Below are positions 1 to 12,031 of a DNA stretch of 64,000 bases, one piece after another. A program made the position numbers and the translations under genes. A model generated the notes under the pieces. The model worked only from the letters and a program-made list of their open reading frames with translations, was not told the DNA's origin and did not search any database. The stretch's first letter is position 1. Each line of letters opens with the position of its first letter. Source of the DNA: Fratercula arctica (Eukaryota > Chordata > Aves > Charadriiformes > Alcidae); contig CANTUZ010000007.1 in assembly GCA_947846985.1 (NCBI GenBank), forward strand, positions 32,492,355-32,556,354, written 5' to 3'.

Positions 1-3000
1 CTCTCACTTTATATCCTTGTGACACCTTTATAGCTGCTAATTGTAGGGACAGGTGAGTGAACTCAATCTTTAACTCTTATTCTGTGGAAGCTGCTGAACT
101 TTCATGTAATCTGCTAATTACGAGAATAATGAACTTTGACTCATTCGCCTTTCTCACTAGTTGCCTCTTACGGATGTTAATAACGAGGAAATGGAGGGTG
201 ACCTTCAGCTGCCCTTCCATAACTGTCAGCCTTTACTGCACATGGGGAGCCTGAGATTACCAAAATGGAGATGCTTGATTTAGGAAGAGGAATCTGAGCA
301 CAAAATTCAGCACTTTAACTCACAGGATTGGCAAAGCTGCCTTTTTTTTAATGCAGTTGGCTCACACTGAAGAACAGGTTGGTCTGAGCACACGCCGTGC
401 TCCTCTCGCAGGATCACGACGTGGCTCTGAAAGCACAGGAGAGGCTTTGTGCTGCCTTTGCCCATTGGAAATGGCCCATGGACACAGTGATCCTATGGCT
501 GTGGGATGGCACGAGCACGCCTGTGTGTGCCACACGAGTCAGGATGCTGGAGAGACAGCACCGGGACCACAGCAGCTGAAAGAAGTATAGACTGTACATG
601 GTTCATCATGTATTTGTGCTATCCAGTGTACAACACGCTGATAATGAGCTGCTCTGTAGGTTGCTTAACTTTACCTGGGACACGCATCCTTATTGCTTGC
701 TTTGAAAACTCACTGTAAGCTCACGCTTTGCCTTTGCGTTCCCTCCAGAGAAGCCTCCCCACCCCTGAGCAAGCCACCAGGCAGAGCTCAGCTCAGTTTT
801 TCACTTAAGCCTACAGCTGTGCAGCTGGGCCAGACGTATTAGGGCAGCACCACAAGCTCAGCAATTGCCCTAGGTCTGGACAAAGTGTGTGCTCACTTCT
901 AAGCTTGGTCTCCAAAATGCCCAAAGGAAATGAAAACTGAGGAGCACAAGTACAGAAAACTGAGAAGCACGAGCAAAGTTGTCTCAGCAATTCAAACAGT
1001 TTCCAGAAGCTGCAGTGCAGCATTCACCCAGCCCTCTCAGTGACATTGTAGTGATAATTAATCATATTGTCATCTGACTGGTGAAACAGCGGGACAACTA
1101 GTCACCAGGCAGTGTCTGCCTCCCTCTTGCAAGCACGGAAGCTAAGTCTGAGATGGCAAACGTTGGAAGGAAAGCAGCAGGCCGGCTATTTGCTGATGCA
1201 ATTCGGGTGCTTTTGGGAGGAGGCTGGCAAGGATAACTGCCCAGCTGGGGCGGTAGATGTGCAAATGCAAGCAGCAGCAAATGTCAGATGGGTTCCGGCT
1301 GTATTTCCCGAGTCGCCCAGCAGAGGAAAGCATGGGGGATGACTCCGGTCCTTTGAAAGGGCTCTCAGAAACGCCACCCACCGAGCACTACATTTGTTAT
1401 GATAGCTGGCAGACAGTCAGATTTGTCTTCCTGAAAGTACAGTAAATAAAAGGCATCTCAGAGAGGAAACCCAAAGGGATCTAAGCGATAACAATCTTCA
1501 CCGTTTGGTGTTGAATTCCCCCTGGTGATGGAGGGGTACATGCAGCTCCTCAAGATCATGTCAGGCTGGTTAGCTATAAATGTGCTTGGGACTGCATTTG
1601 CACCAATAATAACTTTAGAGCCTTTCGGTGGTAAACATTGCATCATTTTGCCATGATTAACCGCGGCTGTGATTTCATGACCTCAGCGTGGGCTGCTACC
1701 AAAGGGGGCAGAGGGAGTTTACGGACAGAATAAAGTTGCATATAAAGGACACCCTGAGAGGCCGGGGCATCTTGCAGCCGTGGCGCCCCATCTCACCATC
1801 CGACTGCCAGACCACATTCCCACTCTACAAATTGCCAGCATTTTCACACTTCCTCAAGGAGAGATCATTTCTGCGAGGGAGGTTAATTAACACTGACCTG
1901 GCAAGCCATGATTAGAAGACAAGATGCGCTTTCTCCTGCGTTGTCTCTTTCCACATCCACTATCCGAAGGAAAGGGACAGCTAGGGAGTTGAAGCTGTAT
2001 TAAATCTATTGTTCCTACTGCTTAGCACAATCATGCAAAATATTTTTAGAAGGGGTAATGAGAAAATAACCATGAAGGGGTGCATCCTAAATCCATCAGG
2101 AAGCCAGTGCCAAGCAGGATCCAGAGGTCTGAGTACAGTATACCACACCCCCAAAAAACAAGGTTTAGCTGAAACTCCAAGCAAACTTTGCTGAAAACGC
2201 TGAAATAATATTGCCTTGTCCTAGCTATCATTTAGATTCAAAATTTAGCAGTTTAGCTGAACTCGTTCCTCCTAATGACAGTTCATAACAATGATGGCTG
2301 TTCAGATTAAAACTGCTTTAATACAAACTTCGATTTAAACAGCAGCATCTTTGTCTAATGCCAAGAGGTTTATGTGACGCATAATCAGCTCTTCAAAAAA
2401 GTGTTAAATTCTATGCCCCAGCCTTTTAATCAAGTAAAGTGCAAAAACAATGAAAAAAATGGAATACAGTGATTCAATATTACTCAACACCCTTTTCTGT
2501 GTGATATTTTGTTTATCTAGTCAGTGTCAGAAGGTGATCAATCTCAGTTTTTCCATTTGGGCTGAAAGTTGAGTGTTTTGAAGAAGTAGGGCTTTAACTG
2601 AGGTAGCCAGAGTGTCACATCTGAGAGGATTCACATATTTGGCCCTAGACTCAGAAGAAGAAACTACTTCAACGCACGCACGTGTCAAGTGGCCAACACT
2701 ACTCAGTAGAAGGCACTGGTACCTGATGGAGATCCGATACCACGATGTCTTGCATTCCAAATGAAATCCATGTGTGCAAAACCACATGAAATTGAGCTTC
2801 AGAAAAATTAAGTCCAACCAAGCATCTATTAAACTATATAAGAGAGAGAGAAACTGACACCCACAGGCTTGCTGGCCTCACTTCAATAACTGAAGACCTG
2901 GAGGCAAATAGAAAATTGGACAAAATGCAAAGCGAATTAGCAGAGCTGCTAGTAGGCCACATTGATTTAGTGCCTTCCCGATTTTTTAGACAAATAGATA

Positions 3001-4119
3001 GATGTCATCTAGCTTCATTTTAACAAGCAGCTCAGCTGGCATCACGTGGTTAATTATTAGTACATCTGGAGGAGACAGAAATTAGGAGAGGAGCTGTAAA
3101 ATGGATAGGGAGCTAAATAACGGGGGGAAAGAGTAAAACGTGATAATAGCAGGGCATGCTGAGATTGGAAGGAGTTTAGGTGGAGTTCCTCCATGGTCAA
3201 TGTTGGTACCTTTCTTGTTAAATATTTTCAGCCCCAAAAATCTTGGGGACGCTCAAAGCCCAAACTGGGAGCAAAGATATTGGCTTGTGTTTTACTCATG
3301 CCGTGTATGAGGAAGCAGGACCTGGTGCAGGATCTGTAATTAAGCAGTGGTTTTTTGCAGAAAAGCCTGACTTCATAATGAAGTTCTTCACTTGGCATGG
3401 CTCAGCTGAGCTCTAGCCTTTAGCTGCTTGAGTTGCAAAAAAAGCTTTTTTTCTGAGTTTGAATCACTGTTATAAATCAAGTATTTCTACTAGTTAAGCC
3501 AGTTATTCCTTCTCAAATACAAAAAAGGAAAAAGCCCAAGTGATAATTCAGTGGAATCATTTGTAATGGTAGTGGGAATAATGAATAAATGCCTATTTTT
3601 AATTCATTTTCCTGCTGTGCCACCGCTTTATCTTTTCAGGTTTTATTAAGCCAGCCCTCCCATTTTGAATCGCCGGGTATGCCTTTCATCACTCAGTGGG
3701 TTTCCAGCTCTACCAGATGTTAGCAGCAGAGACGGGAGAGGCCCAAATGCAAAGACTGACTTAGGGGAACAGAGCATGGCTGATTGCTGCCCATGGTTAA
3801 TGCAGCTACAGACTTTACTAAAATAAAAGGCTCTGCTCCTCTGGGTTGCATAGAAGAGTAGGAAAAAAAAAAAAAAAAAAAAAAGGAAAAGTATTTTTCC
3901 CAAACCCCAGCCTCCCTAGGACTGAGGACTATCTTGTTAAAGCTTGTCTGAGCGCAGAGGTTTAATTCCAGTGGGGGAAGAAGGAAATCATTTACTCCAT
4001 GTCAGTGCAGCTCCCAGCAGAGCCCCCTTCTCCCCCCAGCAGAGCCCCACCCCCGGCTGCCTCCCGGTCCCTGGCACGCTGCATTCCTGCCCCAGCCATA
4101 TCCCGTTACCGCCGCTTAC
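1..4119 (-). other. TMEM182-like intron 4 (partial)
   Basis: Sequence downstream of exon 4 on the minus strand. I searched it for the expected terminal exon (a membrane helix, a YGWSF-type motif and a last helix) and found no match on the minus strand. It contains an uninterrupted A22 tract at 3863-3884. No other gene, RNA gene or clear transposon was recognised. Short open frames show no family similarity. Confidence 0.6.
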
Positions 4120-4257
4120 CCGAGGCGAGGAGGAATCCACCTCCGACTTTGTAGGACCGGGGGCTGACAAAGGGCACACCGCACACCAGCAGCAGCCCTC
4201 CCACCAGCCCGGCGGCGACCGCCAGCATGATGAACGCCGTCCAGAAGCCTCTGTACA
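4120..4257 (-). CDS. TMEM182-like: TMEM182-like exon 4
   Basis: The acceptor is tttttgaccgtgcag|TGTACAGAGG and the donor is GCCTCGG|GTAAGC; 138 nt, phase 1 on both sides. It encodes V-YRGFWTAFIMLAV through the second membrane helix (about 129-150) to SYKVGGGFLLAS. The YRGFW start and the YK-GGG motif match TMEM182. The exon is GC-rich compared with its flanks. The next exon (residues 170 onward) is not in the window. Confidence 0.9.
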
Positions 4258-7200
4258 CTGCACGGTCAAAAAGAGTAAAGTCAGGGGAAAGGAGATAAAA
4301 AGCAGGTTTCTTCAGTCCATGCTTAACTCCTGCTTCAGTAAAAGCAATAACCCGTAACACTGCTCGTGCTAGGCAGAGCTGGAGCTCCTGCTTTGCTAAC
4401 TCCCTGCAGCGGCATGGGTGCCATGTGCCCGGAACCAGTGCACGTTGAGGTTCAATGTCACGCCCTACATAATGGGATTGGAATGAGTACAAGGGGTTGG
4501 AAGGGTTTGCCAGGGAAGCACTCCACAAAAGGGCTGAGGGTAAAGGACACCATGCCTAGCTGTGCCTGTGGGAGATGGAAGAGCTTGGCAAGAAAGGAAA
4601 GGAAATAGCAAAATTTGGAGAGATGGAACCAGACCACATCTTTGTTCCATTTTAATTAACACTTACAGAAGGTGCCAGGTTCCTGGTTTAAAATAAAGGT
4701 GGTTTTTGTTAGGGAAAGCAGGAGCTCATGGGTCCCATTAGTGGCCTTGCTTGACTCCAAGTAAGAGAACAGGGCAAGAGAACAGCTGCCTCTTCATCCA
4801 CTGAATTTTGGGGTTTTGCTGTGACTTCATAGAACCATGCCAGCCAGAGCCGAGCAAGCTTGCGTCCATCACATCCCATGGGAGGGGACATAGCCCACTA
4901 ATTTCAGTCTCCCAGGAGCCAAGTCTCTTCCAGTCACTGCCATAAACCTTGGTCAAAGGTGGTGGTCTTCAGGCAGAGACCCTCCGATACCCTGCTCCCC
5001 ATTTCCCTGATTTATCTGATCCCCTCAGACCATTGCATCTCGCTCTGCCTGTTGTTTTTCAGAAGCTCTAGTTAGAGAGATTGAAGCCGAGCATGAGCAA
5101 GTGGGTAACGCTGAAATGATTCACACTTGAAAGAAAAATGACACAGAGAAGATGCGTTTTACTCATTTGAAACCATTTTGTCAGGAGAGCCACTTAGGGA
5201 GAGATAAGTATCTTGAACTCTCCAAAACCACAGAATTCATTTTCATGTTTAACCTCCCGTCACCCGTCTCTCTCAGGGAGCCTAAGAGGATACAGATAAG
5301 GCAGAATTATCTCTGGAGCAGGTAATAGCTGGAGGACCCCTCTTCAGGACGGCCTCCTGTTTTGTCATCATTTGCATATGAGAATGGACTGGTTTGAAAT
5401 AAAATGAGTGAAAACAACAGGAGGGAGCATCTGCTCTCTGCAGATGTCCGAATGCTTTGCAGCGGGGTTGGTGCAGCGGAGGAGTCCAATGCTCCCACTG
5501 CCCTAAATGTGGGGGCTGAGACACCCCCATGTCCCCGGGGACCAGAGCAGGGTGGGTGCCGGGAACGTCCAGGGAGAGCCCCTGTGCAGAGCCGGTCCCC
5601 AGCACCTTCCCAGGACCTGTCCCAGTGGGCACTTCTGGGAGGCAGCTGAAGAGGGTTTCGTAGCAAGGGCTGACAGGCAGGCACAGATGCCTCCAGGGCC
5701 CTTTATTTAGTACGGAAAAAATAGTGTGTTTATCAGTGAGATCATTCAGAAACGAGATGTCATGCCTGCCTCTCCTAGGCAGAAAAAATCCCACCGCTTA
5801 ACCCTCATCCTTGCTGCACACAGCCTGCGACAGGCTCCTCCTTCTACTGTCGACAGGTCCCTCATATCCATTTTACACTACGGCATGTTCCCCGAGGCAG
5901 GAATCTTGCACAGCACAGTAAAAGAAACTAGTGGCTCTCCCTCACATGCCTCTACTGACAAATGTGGGGTTTTTTAATTAATTCCTCGTTAAAAAAAATA
6001 AATAAATAAAAAAGGTACTGCTAAAGGCTAAGGAAAAGGTCAAGATGTTTGTTTGTGCAGTATGCCTGCCCCGAATCCCCGGAGGCAACGCAGAGTGATG
6101 CACACTATTTAAAGAAATCAATTCATTTCAAAAAAGATCATTGAATTAATTCTAGCTGCTGCCACCAATTTAGCAAATTAAAATTCCTAACAGCAGCTGA
6201 TTCATTAAAGAACTCTGAAAATATAGAGAAACATAAATAAAAAGGGAAGCAGTTGAAAGGAGAGCTCTCCAACTGTGTCATATTCAGTGTATTAAAAAAT
6301 AAGCCAGTCACTTATATGGATCTTCTAGAAATTTGGTCTTTAACTGATTTTTCAGTGTTTGTTTATTTTGTGTTGCAACAAATCAACACCAGAGTTCTCC
6401 CAGGAAGTCAGACTCTGGAAACAAATCAGCACTGGGCTGCCACAAGCCTGCAGCCCAGGAGAAATTACTTTTTCTTGCTTGCCCACGGGGTCTGTATTTG
6501 GCCATGGGGCTGAAGCCTTTTGTCTCCAGCTCCTCCCAGCAAGCGAGGAGGTGGGAGAGAGTGGATTTAGCACCTTCCCTTGCCCATGGGAATATGTGCT
6601 GAGCTCGCAGCAGGAGGGTGCATGGTTCATGGCCAGGCATGGCTGGCTCTGGAGAAGACCCAGGAGAACATCTCGATGTGCTCATGGCTTGGGGCAGTCA
6701 ACTAAACAAGGCCATTTTGTAAAGGAGCTTTCTAAAAGTCTTGGTCACGATTGGCCACATGCATTTACAATGGGAGAACTGCAGCACTTACACACATCAT
6801 AAATCTCTGCCCAATCACTTGGGAAAGGAGCTACTGAGGGAGCAGGAAAGAAACTCACCTGCGGTTGTGTCATAGGAAGGATGGGGGAAAGGTCCAGGAG
6901 CAATGGGCAGGGGAAAGAGGTAGCCATGCATGCAGAACTTGGGGTGTGCTTGGCTGGCTGAAAAAGAACAACAAAAAAAAAATCCCTGTTTGCTTTTATT
7001 TTCTGCAAAATCACAGTTATAATATTCAGATGGCAATGTGCTATTCTGCAAAACCTACAAAACCCTCACTGAAATCAGAAGGCTGGGGAGTAAAGAAGGA
7101 TAGTAAATCCTGGTTAGAAAGAAAAAAAGAAAAAGGAAAAGAAGAATGATGAGAGAGGGGAGATATAACAGGATCTGAGACTGCTACCCGTACATCATCT

Positions 7201-10200
7201 CATCTTCATAATCGGAGTCTGAGGTGGGCATAAATCATGAAAGATGGAGGAACTCAAAACAGTGTAAATATTCCCACTGCTGTTTTCCTCCAGAAAATGT
7301 GTCAAACCACCTGGAAGGGGCAAAGGTATTTGGGTACCAGAACAAGCTACCTTACAAGACCTCCAGTTTGTGAGAAGGGAAAGCACAATTAGAATGAAAG
7401 TGCCCCATCAATATTAATACCACTGAGGCTTATCATGATTAACGGTAATAGAATGAATGTTAAATGAATTAATTAATGGTTGGCCACTTATTTAAATATG
7501 TTCCCCAGCTCAAAGGAACACTTTATAATAGGTGGACATTAGTTCATGCTAAATTAACTATGGAATACCTATTGAATTAATTATTACATCCATGAGAGCA
7601 GCAAATTAATTTGCCATGATCAATCCTATTATAATAAATACCTAAAGAAGTAATACAAATTTGCCAGTTATCAGAAAGAGTCATTTTACTTCAGGTAACA
7701 TTATATTATATCATGTATTTCCATATAATGTAATTAGATAGCAAACTCCTCCTCTCAAGCCTGTCCTTTTTTATCAAAAAATTTCTGTGTGAAAAATCTC
7801 ACCTTGTTCAGTTGAACGGTGGCAGTAACTGTTCCTGCAAGATTTTACAGGAAACTCAGGTCAGGGACTGGGGGACAGCTAAGTTATCTGAAATTTTAAT
7901 CACTGCAGAGTAAATTTATTGTGGGAACCTGCATTATGTGCGGCCAAACACCCTGCGAGGAGATATGCTTCTCCACAAGCACGTAAGCATCTTTGAGGGG
8001 ACTGAAGCAGCAGCGAGCACTGGGCCAAGGCTTTTGCAGTGTTTAAAACCTTTGCAGAACTTATTTAAAATCTCTTTCTTTTATCCCAAACACTTCTCTA
8101 GGGTTGTGGTATCTCAGGGAAAGGATGTCCTCTAATTACCCACTGTGCACTAATGCGGCTGAGCTGGTTGCTGGCTTGGCCGCTGGCAGGGCTCGTGCCA
8201 GGCGTGCTGCGGGGTGGTCTCACTCCTTTGCTCTTTCTGGTGGGAGCACCTGGTTCACTGGGCCAAGACCCCACACTTCACTGCACGTAGGCCACCAGTC
8301 AGCACCAACTGGTCTCTCAGAACAGGTTTCACCTTCTCCTTCAATTTTTTTTGAAGAGTGAATGTGCTTGCAGAGAAAAAAAAATTATTTTGATCTGTCT
8401 CTGTGTGTTCACAGGTGTAATTTCAATGACCATAAAAAGAAAACAGGCAAGATCTTAAAATAAATGTTTTGTTTGCTTAAGAGCATAAACGCATGTGGTT
8501 ACAGCTCTCCAAGCCCCACCAGTGCCCACTGATAGAGGTTCTGGGAGACCACACAATTGCGCATCCAGGCTTTCCTGTGCTGAAATCAGTGGGAGGTGGG
8601 AACCCTCCAATAGCTGAAAATGTGAACAGAAGTGCAATACATGGGTTCAAATTTAGCAGACCTTAGCTGAACACAAACATCAAGAGATACAGGGGAGAGT
8701 TCTCCTTGCTGGGGGAAGACACCGCTCCATAAGACTTTGTAGGTGATATATTAAATGGCATCAAGAGGTTCCCACATTTCTGTGAACAACCCCCCTCTGA
8801 GAGCAAAACCCAAGTCAAAAAAAGAGCACAGAAAGGGTGAGCCAACTTTGCTTTTGATAGAGAGATGATGAGAACAAAAAAAAAATGAAATAAAATAAAG
8901 ACAACTGTCTTCTCATCCCTGGGAGCCCTTGTTGTGCTTGTTTGCAATTCAAACTGTGAGAGGATGCCGTGAATGTGGTGCAGTGACATTGTACTCACTG
9001 TACCAGAAGGTCCAGATGGTCTCCGGGTGGCCCTCGCCAAAGAACCAGCACCGCCAGAAGAAGCCCTCGTGATGGAAAGTGAGGATCTCCTTCCTGACCT
9101 CTGTCAGCGTTTCAGCCTGTGGAGGAATGAAAGCCCAAGCTGATACACCTTTGGAAAGGTGGAAAGTGTGTATTTTTTGCTTAGGCAGTTGTTGCTTTCA
9201 TTTTTTTGTTGGAGTTTTCATTTTTTGTTGTTTGAGTTGGTTTTGGAGGGTTTGGGGAACGTGGAGGCAGCTGCTGTCCTTGACTTTCTGCTGTATCAGA
9301 GCTACAAAATGTTCTGATAACAAACCATCCTGCAGACCTTCACAAAACAGTTTCTTATTTCTCTAATATCTTTGAACCACTGATTGCCAGAGCTGGATGG
9401 GTATGCCAGGCAGCAGAGCACTCTGGGTGTATTCTACTTCTTAAATACTTTCCTTAAGTAAATTTTACTGCTGTTGTAACTGGTTGGAAGCAGTTTGATT
9501 ACCAGATAAGCAATTTTAGGGGTGACACAATGCAACGGTTCAGATGTCCTTGCCATTCTGCAGGATCCATGTAAGGTCCAGATTAACCCCAGAAGACAAT
9601 CCAACTCTAACACTCCCACTGAGCCTCTTCCAATCACCAACCCAAAGGTTTTCTTCTTTCTCTCCCTCTGCTGAGACCAATAGAAGTTATGCTAAACCTA
9701 TGTGAGACAGAAATCACTCTTTGCCCGCACCAGCCTTCTCATAGACCAGGAGAGGGATGCTGACAATTTTTCCTTTGTTGGTGAGTCTGCTTCAACCTGA
9801 GACCGAACCTGCAACCACAGGGTTTAGGTCTTTCCAGAAGGAAGGATATTGAAAAGTTGATTCATTGACTATTTACCAAAAAACTTATAAAAACTGTAGC
9901 CAAAATCAATTTTGCCTTTATCATGCACAATTTGGTAAAGGAGACATGACTGTTATACAATTACATTTTGTGGAGGATGGAGAAACTCCATACAGGGTTG
10001 GACCCTGTGAACTGGAGAAAGAAGGCGGGACTCAAAGGGAGGTGCTAGAAGGTACTTCTCTCACCTCGAGGTTTGTATGCATCAAGTTATGACCACTTTC
10101 AGAGCTCCTTTCACTTTCAGCATAAAATACTAACTATGACAATGGTAACATGCAGCCCTCAAACTTCACTAGTTGGATGGCTGCTGCCTTGAGTGCATCT

Positions 10201-11833
10201 ACAGCACATTTAATTGCTGTTTGGCAGATACTCAAGACTATCCTTATCTGTAAGGGACAGGATTTGCCAGTTTAAGAAAGGGCAGAGAAGGTAAAACCAG
10301 CCCGTTGTACGCAACTGGTAACTGAAATAGAAATAATAGAAACAGTGTCTGAAATAGAAATAAAATGGCTCAGAGGAAAGAGTAAGAGCAGTTCCCATTT
10401 CTGCCTGGCGCTTTTGAAGTTGCTTTGCTTGGGTGACTGGCACACTAACACTTGACCAAGAGCGTATCTGACATGTTTGAGATGCTTATTCATGTCGTGC
10501 AGTGCAATGTCTCAAGTCTCTCCACTATAAAAGACAACAGCACAAACAAAAATCTGAAACAATTAACACTGTCATTTCCCAAGTGCATAAAAACTGAGCG
10601 GCACTCCTCTGTCCATGACTCTCTGCCATCTCCGGGGCTTCACTGTGCTGCTTTAAACAGTAAAGACAGTGTCCTCTGCCAGGCAGTTTTTCTAACATAA
10701 TTTTTTTTTTTCAACAAAGTCATTTGGAAACATGACTCAAGTGAACAGTGTCCTACATTTGATTATGGGATTCTGAAATGAAAGAAAGTATTTCTTGCTG
10801 GCATCATGATGCTTACCCAGTGTGACTCACCACACCGGAAAAAAAAAAATCAAATATAATTGGATTGAACTTTGAAGTAACAAAAAGTCTGCACACAACA
10901 AGGATCTTCCTGTCATTTTGTAATTGAAACCATACATTGATCGGCACAAAAACATTTTTGAAGAGGGGGTGGCTCAGAGAACTGATCTGGTTGTTATTTC
11001 ATTGAAGAGTTAGACAACAGCAAGGGCAGCTAAAATCAAACTTTCGAAAGGATCTATAAACAGGTGATAGCAGCAGTTAGCACTAAAATACCAAACTGTC
11101 CTTTGAAAATTACATTTTCTGCTAACTAAAATCCTATATAAATCTTAATTCAAAACTACATCGGCCACCTCTTGTTAGACGAGCAGGAATTCTTGTCTAC
11201 TCTGCTCTGCATCTGATGTTCGCTTTTGTTTTCTGTCTGTGTTGTAGTCATATCACTTCACATGTAAATGATTGCCAAGTCCTACACTTGAAAATATGAA
11301 CTATTTTTAAATGAAGAAACTACAGGGGAGGAAATCTTTTAATGGCAAATATCAGGAGATATCTTCTGTCTTTAGAGGCAAATGCTGTCAACAAGTAAAG
11401 CTCTTACATTTTTGCCTTTCATTCCCTAATGTTCATATCTGCCAGATTACAGAGGTGCTGTCTTAATGTTGCCTAGACGCACTTTACTTCAGTCAAAATG
11501 TTAAATACTGTGGAAAAGCTGGTTTGGATTTTAAAGTTAACTCAGGCTGGTATTTTACGTTAGCAGGTCACTTTCAAGGAGCATAAATATTATCACAGAT
11601 TTAAAAATTTTAAAATTTAAAATTTAAAATTATATAAATAAGTCCTTTCTTCCAAAGTGAGACAAGATTTCAGAGTTTACCTCCCCAGTCTGCAGAGTGC
11701 TATTCCCACGCTCGAAGATGCCACAGGTCTCTGTAGCCAGAAGCCAGTAATCCGTCCCGAAAGCGATGAGGAAGAGCAACACGCCAGTGCCGCCGAGGAT
11801 CCCGGCTGCGAGAGCCGCTACTCCGGCCTTCAT
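4120..11833 (-). CDS. TMEM182-like: TMEM182-like membrane protein, exons 1-4 (3' end off the window)
   Basis: Four exons at 11833-11681, 9116-8999, 6957-6859 and 4257-4120 join in frame (phases 0, 1, 1, 1) and give 169 complete codons. The order matches TMEM182: a first membrane helix (about residues 6-28) ending in AFGTDYWLLATE, an extracellular loop with the claudin-type GFFWRCW block (69-75) and a second cysteine (C99), a short linker ending SYDTTAV, then a helix starting YRGFW (125-150). A sequon is at N44. Human TMEM182 has about 229 residues, so a last exon with two more helices is expected left of position 1; I did not find it in 1-4119. By eye only about half of residues match human TMEM182, which suggests a paralogue rather than the orthologue. 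Known family: TMEM182 is muscle-enriched and affects myogenesis through integrin beta-1; a similar role here is inference. Confidence 0.88.
4258..6858 (-). other. TMEM182-like intron 3
   Basis: No exon was recognised. A GC-rich patch at about 5460-5660 carries open frames on both strands but has no family motif. An AT-rich stretch with repeated ATTAAT/AATTAA words lies at about 6100-6240. Confidence 0.6.
6859..6957 (-). CDS. TMEM182-like: TMEM182-like exon 3
   Basis: A 99-nt exon between acceptor tgttctttttcag|CCAGCC and donor ACCGCAG|GTGAGT. It joins exon 2 in phase 1, giving WYT-SQAHPKFCMHGYLFPLP, and ends SYDTTA. Human TMEM182 has WYTNQ, a Cys-x-x-x-Tyr-Leu-x-Pro block and SYDSA at the same places. 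C99 is the likely disulphide partner of C74. The exon was found by motif and splice phase rather than by ORF length. Confidence 0.88.
6958..8998 (-). other. TMEM182-like intron 2
   Basis: No exon was recognised. The part at about 7400-7740 is very AT-rich with many TAAT-core words and is described under findings. The rest holds short A-runs only. Confidence 0.6.
8999..9116 (-). CDS. TMEM182-like: TMEM182-like exon 2
   Basis: The acceptor is tcctccacag|GCTGAAACG and the donor is TACA|GTGAGTAC; the exon is 118 nt and ends in phase 1. It encodes the first extracellular loop (residues 52-90), with LTFHHEGFFWRCWFFGEG and WTFWY. These match the most conserved part of TMEM182. G69, W72 and C74 correspond to the W-x-x-C type loop signature of the claudin/PMP22 superfamily. 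Confidence 0.93.
9117..11680 (-). other. TMEM182-like intron 1
   Basis: No exon, RNA gene or complete transposon was recognised. The segment 11604-11635 is a small TTTAAAA-type repeat close to the exon 1 donor. Confidence 0.6.
11681..11833 (-). CDS. TMEM182-like: TMEM182-like exon 1 (start codon)
   Basis: The ATG is at 11833-11831 and the exon encodes 51 residues, starting MKAGVAALAAG. It contains the first membrane helix and the family block GVLLFLIAFGTDYWLLATE. The donor is GAG|GTAAAC, phase 0. The C-terminal part holds a GNST glycosylation sequon (N44). No upstream in-frame ATG with family similarity was seen. Confidence 0.9.
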
Positions 11834-11924
11834 GGGGCAGCAGGTAGGCAGCAGAACTGGAAACCAGAAAAGAAGAAAAACACTGAAATTTCCAGTGTCA
11901 CTGGAAAAGGGGGACGAGAGAAGT

Positions 11925-12031
11925 GCTATTTTTGGACACAGATAAGAATCTTCTCCTGGCTGGTGTGAGTTTCAGTGGGTGGTGGGAACAGAACTAATAA
12001 AAGCAGATGACCTGGCGTAACCAAACAGCTG
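11925..12031 (-). promoter_or_regulatory. Possible muscle-type promoter elements upstream of TMEM182-like exon 1
   Basis: About 95 bp upstream of the ATG lies CTATTTTTGG (11926-11935), one base from both a CArG box (SRF) and a MEF2 site. A CAGCTG E-box is at 12026-12031. Such a pair would fit a TMEM182-type muscle gene. These short sites occur by chance, and the transcription start is not known. Confidence 0.25.

Noticed and set aside
3863..3884. A22 tract considered as the tail of a retroposed gene copy
   Set aside because: Sequence before the tract shows no recognisable processed gene and no target-site duplication was seen.
5282..5794. 170-codon minus-strand open frame in TMEM182-like intron 3
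   Set aside because: GC-rich stretch, open in several frames on both strands, with no domain or family motif and no fitting splice phase.
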